Source: Boothiomyces macroporosus (taxonomy: Eukaryota; Chytridiomycota; Chytridiomycetes; Rhizophydiales; Terramycetaceae). From it: a DNA stretch of 61,928 nt. The notes under the pieces are model-generated. The model had not been told where the DNA came from. It worked only from the letters and a program-made list of their open reading frames with translations, and searched no databases. Below, piece by piece: positions 54,725 to 61,928 of this stretch; the stretch's first letter is position 1, and the number at the start of each line of letters is the position of its first letter. The stretch lies in assembly GCA_027604185.1 (NCBI GenBank), contig JADGKB010000088.1:1-61928 (forward strand), read 5' to 3'. A program made the position numbers and the translations under genes.

Positions 54725-55093
54725 AATGACACTGAAACAAATTTCATTTTTAAATTAGTAATATCTGGTCTTCTGTGGATCCCTGCCATTATCAACCAGT
54801 CAAAACTAGATTATCAAAACGCAATTAAAGCTAGAAGTAAGAAGAAGCTTGTCTCCAAAGACGAAACGGATCCAATAATCATTCAAAAAAATTGGGATCT
54901 TTTCCACCGATGGGTCACCCAAGTTTCTGAAGTCTTGGTAAGAACGGAAATTTCAAAAGACAATATTGTTTTTATAGTCAAGGTTTACAAGAGCTTTGGT
55001 GGCCATCACTTTATCCCAAAATTCATAGAAACACACCCTTGGAATGCAGGCTGTAAAGATCAGAACAAAGATTACCTTTGCAATTATAAATAA
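54725..55093 (+). pseudogene. Coding-like fragment without a start codon, in duplicated unit 1
   Basis: An open frame of 122 codons ends in ...DQNKDYLCNYK and a TAA overlapping AATAAA, so the 3' end looks like a real gene. The frame contains no ATG. From 54825 the sequence is identical to 57695-57963, where the same tail is joined in frame to an F-box start. I read this as the 3' part of an older gene whose 5' part is missing or lies behind an intron I did not find. Confidence 0.4.
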
Positions 55094-55248
55094 AAAACTT
55101 GACTAGAGCGATTACTGCTTGCCAATCCTGAATACCCTCACATGATCCCTGCGATATTTTGGTCTTGCTTTTAGGGAAATATTGGTCAATAAAGTCGGCC
55201 ACAAGCTTATGGGTAGAAATGGGTAGAGAGTAGGAATGGCTATACGTG

Positions 55249-55302
55249 GTAACCATACCCACCAATCCACGGCTTCAGGTTATTCTACGCATAGGTGTCT
55301 AG
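55249..55302 (+). promoter_or_regulatory. Upstream element shared with F-box/ankyrin genes
   Basis: The strings gtaaccataccca and ggttattctacgcataggtg recur with small changes upstream of the F-box gene at 57476-57520 (gtaaccataccca, ggctattctacccataggtg), roughly 80-165 bp before each start codon. The genes themselves are unrelated, so a common cis element or 5' UTR is likely. Confidence 0.6.
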
Positions 55303-55379
55303 CCTTGAATCAAGTATTAGTTTCATTGGCAATCAGTCAAGTAGAATTTGATATTTTAAATTTTCACAAAAAATCAAAC

Positions 55380-57125
55380 ATGACTGGCAAACGATTTCTC
55401 AACATCCTGTATGAGAACGTACCAGCCAAAATCGATACAAGGGATATGGAAGACTTTAGCGAAGTGGAAGATAAAGTCCAGCGAAAGTATGGCCTTGTTG
55501 TAGGTGCTGCATACATTCAGTTGTGGAATCTGAATGATACTCCACCTACTCAACTGGATGACTTGAAGGATATCAAAGCTTTGCCAGATCAATATTACAA
55601 GACTCCAAAGGAAGCTGGTGCGCTATTTCTGACAGTTCAACTGTTGCCTTCTTTTGCTTCGAGACAGACTGCTCAATTTCATATGTTTAATAATAATCTA
55701 TCCCCACCGGCACTCTCTGATTTCTGGAATGCTTTCAAAGCCTGTACAACTCCAATTGTAGAAAACAATGTTATTCAACTACCAAACAACATCTTTATCC
55801 TTGGAAATCAAACTCTGGGTTCATCTATTTTTATTCGTCACTGTTACCCAAAGCTTCTTCATGACGCCTTGTCAATTATTGAAACCCATGAATATCCTCA
55901 TTTGGTTATCCTCGGAAACCCTGGCATTGGCAAGACTTACTTTGGATATGTTCTCTTGTTGGAACTTGCTCGCTCAGGTGCTACAGTTGTATATCAAAGT
56001 GGAAAGGCGGAATGCCGCTATCTATTTTGCACAGAAGGCGTCTTTAAAGGAAGAAAGGATGATTACACAGCTTACTTGGATATTAGTAGCACCTTCTATA
56101 TTGTGGATGCAACCACTCCTGTTGATGTTGCAGCAAAAACGATTCTTCTCTCGTCTCCTCGTCGCGATGTTTGGTACAAATTCAGCAATGATCATTGCAC
56201 GAGGCGTTATATGCCCGTTTGGAGCGAAGAAGAGATTGAGCTCTGTCGTGCGGTATTGTTCAGTAATTTGCCACAGACTGAAGTCAAAAGCCTGTATGAT
56301 AGATGGGGTGGTATCCCACGGTATGTGCTGGAAAATGCTAGGAACATGATCCAACAGCGGGACCTTGATGATGCCATTACAGCCTTTGACTTGGATTGGT
56401 TGGTTAAAGCTATTGGGAATGCTGAAGCTTCGGAAGCAGCAACTCATCGCTTAATTCACCTCCACGTCGCTAGTGATTTTTGTACCCGACATTATCTGTT
56501 TGCATCTGAATATGTTGCTGACCAAGTCTATTTGCAACTCTATAAAATGAAACGTGAGGAGCTCTTGCAATTTCTTTCTGTCTCGGGAGGCATTGGGGAT
56601 ATAGGAGTTCTGCGTGGTGTTTTATTTGAAAGGCACGCTCATACGGTTATTGCCAACGGGGGAAAATTTCGAATCCGTGAATTGATTCGCCCCAAGCCAA
56701 AACTGGAAGACTCATCAAAGCAGGTAGACTTGCATGCAGTTAAAGAGCTCGAGCTTCCCCGCCTAGAACAGCTTGTATTTGATAACGATTTAGAAGTGCA
56801 ATCAGCCAATGATTCCTATTATTATCGTCCTCGCATTACCAACTATGAGTCCGTTGACTCTTTTGAAAAACCCAATCTCTTATTTCAAATGACATGTGCA
56901 AGTAAGCACCCTTGCAAGCAAGCTGGAATTCACAAAGTGCTGAATCTACTTGGGAACCCTAGCAATCCGTCGCTCTATTTTGTAGTCCCAATAGACCGTT
57001 TCTCTGATTTTAAGTACCAGAAATTTGAAGATGCTCAAGGAAAACCAATGCAAGAACCTACGTATGCAGACGTAAAAAAAGTCAAGCAATTCGTTTTGGC
57101 AATTGAACTTACTGGCAGTCGATAA
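55380..57125 (+). CDS. Crinkler/RHS-like effector candidate (Ubl header, P-loop NTPase, nuclease-like C-terminus), copy 1
   Basis: 581 aa from the ATG at 55380; an in-frame extension to 55236 would cover the shared upstream element and is rejected. Residues 1-90 (FLNILYENVPAKIDTRDMED, LVVGAAYIQLWNL, AGALFLTVQLLP) fit the ubiquitin-like header of Crinkler-RHS proteins. Residues about 170-410 form a P-loop NTPase: Walker A LGNPGIGKTYFGY, STFYIVDAT as Walker B, MPVWSEEEIELC and LYDRWGGIPRYVLENA. The C-terminal 90 residues (NLLFQMTCASKHP, SLYFVVPIDRFSDF) match the degenerate restriction-nuclease-like end of such proteins. No signal peptide is seen. A nuclear effector or genome-conflict role is inferred from the family. 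The second copy is identical. Confidence 0.85.
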   Translation: MTGKRFLNILYENVPAKIDTRDMEDFSEVEDKVQRKYGLVVGAAYIQLWNLNDTPPTQLDDLKDIKALPDQYYKTPKEAGALFLTVQLLPSFASRQTAQFHMFNNNLSPPALSDFWNAFKACTTPIVENNVIQLPNNIFILGNQTLGSSIFIRHCYPKLLHDALSIIETHEYPHLVILGNPGIGKTYFGYVLLLELARSGATVVYQSGKAECRYLFCTEGVFKGRKDDYTAYLDISSTFYIVDATTPVDVAAKTILLSSPRRDVWYKFSNDHCTRRYMPVWSEEEIELCRAVLFSNLPQTEVKSLYDRWGGIPRYVLENARNMIQQRDLDDAITAFDLDWLVKAIGNAEASEAATHRLIHLHVASDFCTRHYLFASEYVADQVYLQLYKMKREELLQFLSVSGGIGDIGVLRGVLFERHAHTVIANGGKFRIRELIRPKPKLEDSSKQVDLHAVKELELPRLEQLVFDNDLEVQSANDSYYYRPRITNYESVDSFEKPNLLFQMTCASKHPCKQAGIHKVLNLLGNPSNPSLYFVVPIDRFSDFKYQKFEDAQGKPMQEPTYADVKKVKQFVLAIELTGSR

Positions 57126-57642
57126 AGGATAAAATACAAAAAGCTCAAATCCAGTGATTTATGATATTTCTATAAAGTGTGTCTAAAACTTTAGTTCAGT
57201 TTCCCATCAGAGTTTAAACTTGCGAATTTTACTCTTCTACTAATATAAGATATCCAAATATTTGGAACAGATTTATTCGGATATCTATACTTGGGAGTGT
57301 GAATGGCAACACAGTAAATATTTTTGAAATAGTCATTACCAAGAACGTTTTATCTGTCATTCTTGATCTAGTGAATAAGTTCAAGTATATCATTGAAGAA
57401 AAGCGCTTGCTCTTACAACAATAATTTCACCTATTTCTGTTACGAAAGAGCATTCTTGCTGGAAGTGAGCAAAGTAACCATACCCATGGTTTCTGGCTAT
57501 TCTACCCATAGGTGCCCAACCATTAATTGACGCATACAGTTGGTTTCAAGCAATTATCAGGGAGTTCCAGCATAACGACTGGAATTGTTCACCTTTTCCA
57601 TAACAGGCTAGCAAATATTTTTTCCCTAATTCAACTAGACTT
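57126..57642. other. Intergenic region, unit 1
   Basis: 517 bp between the Crinkler-like stop and the truncated F-box start. Holds the shared upstream element at about 57476-57520 and AT-rich sequence with atatccaaatatttgg-type short inverted repeats near 57250. No gene. Confidence 0.5.
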
Positions 57643-57963
57643 ATGAAAACAATCAAAGATCTCCCCCCTGAAATACTCACCAAAATATACCTGTTTAAAG
57701 CTAGAAGTAAGAAGAAGCTTGTCTCCAAAGACGAAACGGATCCAATAATCATTCAAAAAAATTGGGATCTTTTCCACCGATGGGTCACCCAAGTTTCTGA
57801 AGTCTTGGTAAGAACGGAAATTTCAAAAGACAATATTGTTTTTATAGTCAAGGTTTACAAGAGCTTTGGTGGCCATCACTTTATCCCAAAATTCATAGAA
57901 ACACACCCTTGGAATGCAGGCTGTAAAGATCAGAACAAAGATTACCTTTGCAATTATAAATAA
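57643..57963 (+). pseudogene. Chimeric ORF: F-box N-terminus fused to unrelated tail at the duplication junction
   Basis: 106 codons. The first 18 (MKTIKDLPPEILTKIYLF) equal the start of the F-box/ankyrin proteins. At 57695 the sequence switches to the tail also found at 54825-55093 (KARSKKKLVSKDETDP...CNYK). The join is in frame and the ORF keeps the F-box promoter element and an AATAAA signal overlapping its stop, so it could be expressed. Whether it is a truncated relic or a new small gene is open; only the first helix of the F-box remains, so normal F-box function is unlikely. Confidence 0.6.
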
Positions 57964-58249
57964 AAAACTTGACTAGAGCGATTACTGCTTGCCAATCCTG
58001 AATACCCTCACATGATCCCTGCGATATTTTGGTCTTGCTTTTAGGGAAATATTGGTCAATAAAGTCGGCCACAAGCTTATGGGTAGAAATGGGTAGAGAG
58101 TAGGAATGGCTATACGTGGTAACCATACCCACCAATCCACGGCTTCAGGTTATTCTACGCATAGGTGTCTAGCCTTGAATCAAGTATTAGTTTCATTGGC
58201 AATCAGTCAAGTAGAATTTGATATTTTAAATTTTCACAAAAAATCAAAC

Positions 58250-59995
58250 ATGACTGGCAAACGATTTCTCAACATCCTGTATGAGAACGTACCAGCCAAA
58301 ATCGATACAAGGGATATGGAAGACTTTAGCGAAGTGGAAGATAAAGTCCAGCGAAAGTATGGCCTTGTTGTAGGTGCTGCATACATTCAGTTGTGGAATC
58401 TGAATGATACTCCACCTACTCAACTGGATGACTTGAAGGATATCAAAGCTTTGCCAGATCAATATTACAAGACTCCAAAGGAAGCTGGTGCGCTATTTCT
58501 GACAGTTCAACTGTTGCCTTCTTTTGCTTCGAGACAGACTGCTCAATTTCATATGTTTAATAATAATCTATCCCCACCGGCACTCTCTGATTTCTGGAAT
58601 GCTTTCAAAGCCTGTACAACTCCAATTGTAGAAAACAATGTTATTCAACTACCAAACAACATCTTTATCCTTGGAAATCAAACTCTGGGTTCATCTATTT
58701 TTATTCGTCACTGTTACCCAAAGCTTCTTCATGACGCCTTGTCAATTATTGAAACCCATGAATATCCTCATTTGGTTATCCTCGGAAACCCTGGCATTGG
58801 CAAGACTTACTTTGGATATGTTCTCTTGTTGGAACTTGCTCGCTCAGGTGCTACAGTTGTATATCAAAGTGGAAAGGCGGAATGCCGCTATCTATTTTGC
58901 ACAGAAGGCGTCTTTAAAGGAAGAAAGGATGATTACACAGCTTACTTGGATATTAGTAGCACCTTCTATATTGTGGATGCAACCACTCCTGTTGATGTTG
59001 CAGCAAAAACGATTCTTCTCTCGTCTCCTCGTCGCGATGTTTGGTACAAATTCAGCAATGATCATTGCACGAGGCGTTATATGCCCGTTTGGAGCGAAGA
59101 AGAGATTGAGCTCTGTCGTGCGGTATTGTTCAGTAATTTGCCACAGACTGAAGTCAAAAGCCTGTATGATAGATGGGGTGGTATCCCACGGTATGTGCTG
59201 GAAAATGCTAGGAACATGATCCAACAGCGGGACCTTGATGATGCCATTACAGCCTTTGACTTGGATTGGTTGGTTAAAGCTATTGGGAATGCTGAAGCTT
59301 CGGAAGCAGCAACTCATCGCTTAATTCACCTCCACGTCGCTAGTGATTTTTGTACCCGACATTATCTGTTTGCATCTGAATATGTTGCTGACCAAGTCTA
59401 TTTGCAACTCTATAAAATGAAACGTGAGGAGCTCTTGCAATTTCTTTCTGTCTCGGGAGGCATTGGGGATATAGGAGTTCTGCGTGGTGTTTTATTTGAA
59501 AGGCACGCTCATACGGTTATTGCCAACGGGGGAAAATTTCGAATCCGTGAATTGATTCGCCCCAAGCCAAAACTGGAAGACTCATCAAAGCAGGTAGACT
59601 TGCATGCAGTTAAAGAGCTCGAGCTTCCCCGCCTAGAACAGCTTGTATTTGATAACGATTTAGAAGTGCAATCAGCCAATGATTCCTATTATTATCGTCC
59701 TCGCATTACCAACTATGAGTCCGTTGACTCTTTTGAAAAACCCAATCTCTTATTTCAAATGACATGTGCAAGTAAGCACCCTTGCAAGCAAGCTGGAATT
59801 CACAAAGTGCTGAATCTACTTGGGAACCCTAGCAATCCGTCGCTCTATTTTGTAGTCCCAATAGACCGTTTCTCTGATTTTAAGTACCAGAAATTTGAAG
59901 ATGCTCAAGGAAAACCAATGCAAGAACCTACGTATGCAGACGTAAAAAAAGTCAAGCAATTCGTTTTGGCAATTGAACTTACTGGCAGTCGATAA
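58250..59995 (+). CDS. Crinkler/RHS-like effector candidate, copy 2 (identical protein)
   Basis: 581 aa, the same predicted protein as the copy 2870 bp upstream, including the Ubl-like header, Walker A LGNPGIGKTYFGY, WGGIPRYVLENA and the C-terminal SLYFVVPIDRF region. Silent differences were not found in the frames compared, so duplication or conversion is very recent, or the assembly has repeated a segment. Start chosen as for copy 1 because the in-frame extension (from 58106) lies over the conserved upstream element. The downstream neighbour is a full F-box/ankyrin gene rather than a truncated one. Confidence 0.85.
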   Translation: MTGKRFLNILYENVPAKIDTRDMEDFSEVEDKVQRKYGLVVGAAYIQLWNLNDTPPTQLDDLKDIKALPDQYYKTPKEAGALFLTVQLLPSFASRQTAQFHMFNNNLSPPALSDFWNAFKACTTPIVENNVIQLPNNIFILGNQTLGSSIFIRHCYPKLLHDALSIIETHEYPHLVILGNPGIGKTYFGYVLLLELARSGATVVYQSGKAECRYLFCTEGVFKGRKDDYTAYLDISSTFYIVDATTPVDVAAKTILLSSPRRDVWYKFSNDHCTRRYMPVWSEEEIELCRAVLFSNLPQTEVKSLYDRWGGIPRYVLENARNMIQQRDLDDAITAFDLDWLVKAIGNAEASEAATHRLIHLHVASDFCTRHYLFASEYVADQVYLQLYKMKREELLQFLSVSGGIGDIGVLRGVLFERHAHTVIANGGKFRIRELIRPKPKLEDSSKQVDLHAVKELELPRLEQLVFDNDLEVQSANDSYYYRPRITNYESVDSFEKPNLLFQMTCASKHPCKQAGIHKVLNLLGNPSNPSLYFVVPIDRFSDFKYQKFEDAQGKPMQEPTYADVKKVKQFVLAIELTGSR

Positions 59996-60511
59996 AGGAT
60001 AAAATACAAAAAGCTCAAATCCAGCGATTTATGATATTTCTATAAAGTGTGTCTAAAACTTTAGTTCAGTTTCCCATCAGAGTTTAAACTTGCGAATTTT
60101 ACTCTTCTACTAATATAAGATATCCAAATATTTGGAACAGATTTATTCGGATATCTATACTTGGAGTGTGAATGGCAACACAGTAAATATTTTTGAAATA
60201 GTCATTACCAAGAACGTTTTATCTGTCATTCTTGATCTAGTGAATAAGTTCAAGTATATCATTGAAGAAAAGCGCTTGCTCTTACAACAATAATTTCACC
60301 TATTTCTGCTACGAAAGAGCATTCTTGCTGGAAGTGAGCAAAGTAACCATACTCATGGTTTCTGGTTATTCTACCCATAGCTGCCCGACCATTAATTGAC
60401 GCATACAGTTGGCTTCAAGCAATTATCAGGGAGTTCCAGCATAACGACTGGAATTGTTCACCTTTTCCATAACAGGCTAGTAAATATTTTTTCCCTAATT
60501 CAACTAGACTT
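59996..60511. other. Intergenic region, unit 2
   Basis: 516 bp homologous to 57126-57642 with about ten substitutions and one 1-bp deletion. Contains the third occurrence of the shared upstream element (gttattctacccatagctg near 60363). No gene. Confidence 0.5.
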
Positions 60512-61928
60512 ATGAAAACAATCAAAGATCTCCCTGCTGAAATACTCACCAAAATATACCTGTTTCTACCACACAATGAATTGAGTAAACTCCAGGGAAT
60601 TCTTCCAATGCCAAACGACCTGCAAGGATATATCAACTGCAACAACTGGACAGATGTGGTAAAGCTAAACAAGCCATTTCTACTACCTTGGTATAATCTG
60701 GCGACAAATAGATCACAAATTCAAAAGGGAGTTTTTAAAGCAGCTGTTGAAAATAAGGATTTGAAATCAGTCATTTGGTTCAGAAAAAACGCATATAACG
60801 ATGCATCACGAGCTGCCGAGGATTTCTTTCGTTGGTCTAGAGATATTAGTGATCACCGAAACATGTTCTGGCTAAAAGACGGGAAACGGTGGTGGGAAGT
60901 AGACGAAGAAATCACTCATGATGAATTGGAAGAATGGAAGGTCAAGGTGGACTGCCCTTGGGACGAAACAACGTTTGCCACCGCAATATATTACGGAAGA
61001 TTGGATGTAGCTAAATGGCTGTACAAAAACCAATGTCCATTTGGTATTAGGCTTGAATATTGGGTTGATGTTGGAGTCCAACCCATTTTAGAGTGGCTAT
61101 TTGAGATCAATTTTCCTTTTACACTTACTACAGTCAGCAAAGCAATTAAAAATGGAAATTATGATCTAGTCAGCCGATTGATACTTTTTGGTGTAGAATT
61201 AGAAAGCTGGTTACTTACAAAGGCTATGTACGGACAACACAGAGAAATTGTTAAATTGCTGCTTGACAACAATTGCCCTATTGACGATGTTGAGATAAAT
61301 AGCTCTGTTTTTCAAACAAATAACTTGGATTTTATTCAGTTTCTATTTGATAGTGGCATACCACTAGGAGAAGATCCTTTAGAATTCGCTAGTACATGTG
61401 ATTTGGAAATACTGAATTGGGTATATTCGAAAACCCCCATCTTGACAATAGAAACTTTTCAAGATTATGTAGGTTGGGGAACACTGGAAAATATGCAATG
61501 GCTAAAGGAAAAGAATTGTCCTTGGGACTCTAGTGCGTATTGGTCGACAGACTTGGATAAAATCAAATGGCTCATAGACAACAATTGTCCAATAGATGCA
61601 AGTGTAATAGCGAATATAGTAAAGAGGGATAATGAAAATGTATTTACCGCTCTTCAATTCATGTTATCTGAAAACTTTCCAATTGACGAAACTGCATACT
61701 GTAATGCAATGAAGACTGAAGGAACTAGAATTTTGGACTTGCTTTATCGTTATTCACCTAAATTGACGGTTAATGTATTCAAAGAAGCGGTATTGTCGGA
61801 TGAATTGGAAAAGGTAGTTTGGTGTGTAAAACATAATTGTCCGTTTGATGAGTCTGTATATGATGGTATTGGTGAAAGCACAGATTCGCTTGCTATCAAA
61901 AAATATTTAAGTGAAATACACAGTAATA
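60512..61928 (+). CDS. F-box / ankyrin-type repeat protein, copy 2 (runs off the window)
   Basis: An open frame of 472 codons continues to the window edge, ending within ...KKYLSEIHSN; by comparison with copy 1 only one or two codons and the stop are missing. Starts MKTIKDLPAEILTKIYLFLP. It shares the same ankyrin-like CP(W/I/F)D repeats as the gene at 52662. About 30 amino-acid replacements separate the two by eye, half of them in two short clusters (around DNSLSREGYDFYNW/YNDASRAAEDFFRW and RITIFEAVENG/LTTVSKAIKNG), while long stretches are identical. This suggests selection or conversion acting on specific repeats. Probable SCF substrate adaptor, inferred. Confidence 0.82.
   Translation, partial: MKTIKDLPAEILTKIYLFLPHNELSKLQGILPMPNDLQGYINCNNWTDVVKLNKPFLLPWYNLATNRSQIQKGVFKAAVENKDLKSVIWFRKNAYNDASRAAEDFFRWSRDISDHRNMFWLKDGKRWWEVDEEITHDELEEWKVKVDCPWDETTFATAIYYGRLDVAKWLYKNQCPFGIRLEYWVDVGVQPILEWLFEINFPFTLTTVSKAIKNGNYDLVSRLILFGVELESWLLTKAMYGQHREIVKLLLDNNCPIDDVEINSSVFQTNNLDFIQFLFDSGIPLGEDPLEFASTCDLEILNWVYSKTPILTIETFQDYVGWGTLENMQWLKEKNCPWDSSAYWSTDLDKIKWLIDNNCPIDASVIANIVKRDNENVFTALQFMLSENFPIDETAYCNAMKTEGTRILDLLYRYSPKLTVNVFKEAVLSDELEKVVWCVKHNCPFDESVYDGIGESTDSLAIKKYLSEIHSN

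Larger units (their letters stand above)
54825..57694. repeat. 2.87-kb tandem duplication, unit 1
   Basis: The unit contains the coding-like tail, the Crinkler-like gene, about 520 bp of 3' sequence and the first 18 codons of an F-box gene. Unit 2 follows directly at 57695. The first 2.3 kb appears identical between units (all translated frames agree, offset 2870), whereas the last 540 bp carries about ten differences including a 1-bp indel. Confidence 0.9.
57695..60563. repeat. 2.87-kb tandem duplication, unit 2
   Basis: Direct continuation of unit 1, with the same order: tail fragment, Crinkler-like gene, 3' region, F-box start. One base shorter than unit 1 because of a deletion near 60160. 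Beyond about 60564 the sequence continues into a complete F-box/ankyrin gene instead of another tail. Confidence 0.9.

Noticed and set aside
55236..55379. In-frame 48-residue N-terminal extension of the Crinkler-like protein (and the equivalent at 58106-58249)
   Set aside because: The stretch covers the element conserved upstream of unrelated F-box genes, and the ubiquitin-like header begins right after the internal ATG, so it is more likely promoter or 5' UTR.
55768..56447. Long overlapping frames on both strands inside the Crinkler-like genes (193 aa plus strand, 141 aa minus strand; repeated at 58638-59317)
   Set aside because: They are shadows of the main frame, lack any domain character, and recur only because the whole unit is duplicated.
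52662..61928. Transposon or integrated virus as the source of the right-end array
   Set aside because: No transposase, integrase, reverse transcriptase, terminal repeats or viral structural genes were seen; the duplication borders show no target-site pattern that I can support.

Overview
The window is a gene-dense, AT-rich stretch of a eukaryotic nuclear genome, most likely from a flagellated (zoosporic) early-diverging fungus; I cannot name the species. Fungal-type content includes cytochrome c peroxidase, two GH76 mannanases, a GH5-like glycosidase, a two-domain chitin-binding protein and two berberine-bridge-type oxidases. Flagellum-associated content includes a SPEF1/CLAMP homologue and a TBC1D32/BROMI homologue. 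A complex I LYR subunit (NDUFA6) argues against lineages that lost complex I, such as Microsporidia and Rozella.

The dominant feature is the intron set. I rebuilt 71 introns by requiring frame continuity and family-conserved protein across each junction. Seventy are 18-24 nt and one is 30 nt; the mode is 20. Nearly all are GTA...AG with a TAAT, TAAC or TGAT-like branch motif a few bases before AG, and one is GC-AG. Every multi-exon model sums to a multiple of three. Genes are packed closely: divergent starts lie 26 bp (DNA2) and 63 bp (CCP1/MPV17-like) apart, and in many genes the AATAAA signal overlaps the stop codon.

Layout. 0-4.5 kb: two related secreted Cys/Ser-rich proteins, two tandem secreted phosphoesterases, a possible small membrane protein and a predicted OB-fold/coiled-coil protein. 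4.5-15.3 kb: beta-COP, PUS1, hexokinase 1, SPEF1, two tandem enoyl-CoA isomerases and LCB2. 15.3-20 kb: secreted GH5 and two GH76 enzymes, all on the minus strand. 20.6-30 kb: a sphingomyelin-synthase-like protein, NDK, CCP1, an MPV17-like protein, hexokinase 2 and two secreted FAD oxidases. 30-38.6 kb: BROMI, NDUFA6, an RPxS/T-motif protein and MCM2. 38.7-50.4 kb: two tandem seven-helix membrane proteins, DNA2, a small membrane protein, a bHLH factor, a CDF zinc transporter, a C2H2 factor and SRP receptor beta. 50.4-52.6 kb: oligopeptidase B. 52.6-61.9 kb: an accessory locus with F-box/ankyrin-type proteins, a chitin-binding protein and two identical Crinkler/RHS-like P-loop effector candidates in a 2.87-kb tandem duplication.

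Pairs of related genes are unusually common: nine sets, several showing near-identical internal blocks that suggest gene conversion. The most unusual biology is the near-minimal intron set and the terminal Crinkler/F-box-ankyrin array, whose two unrelated gene families share an upstream sequence element.
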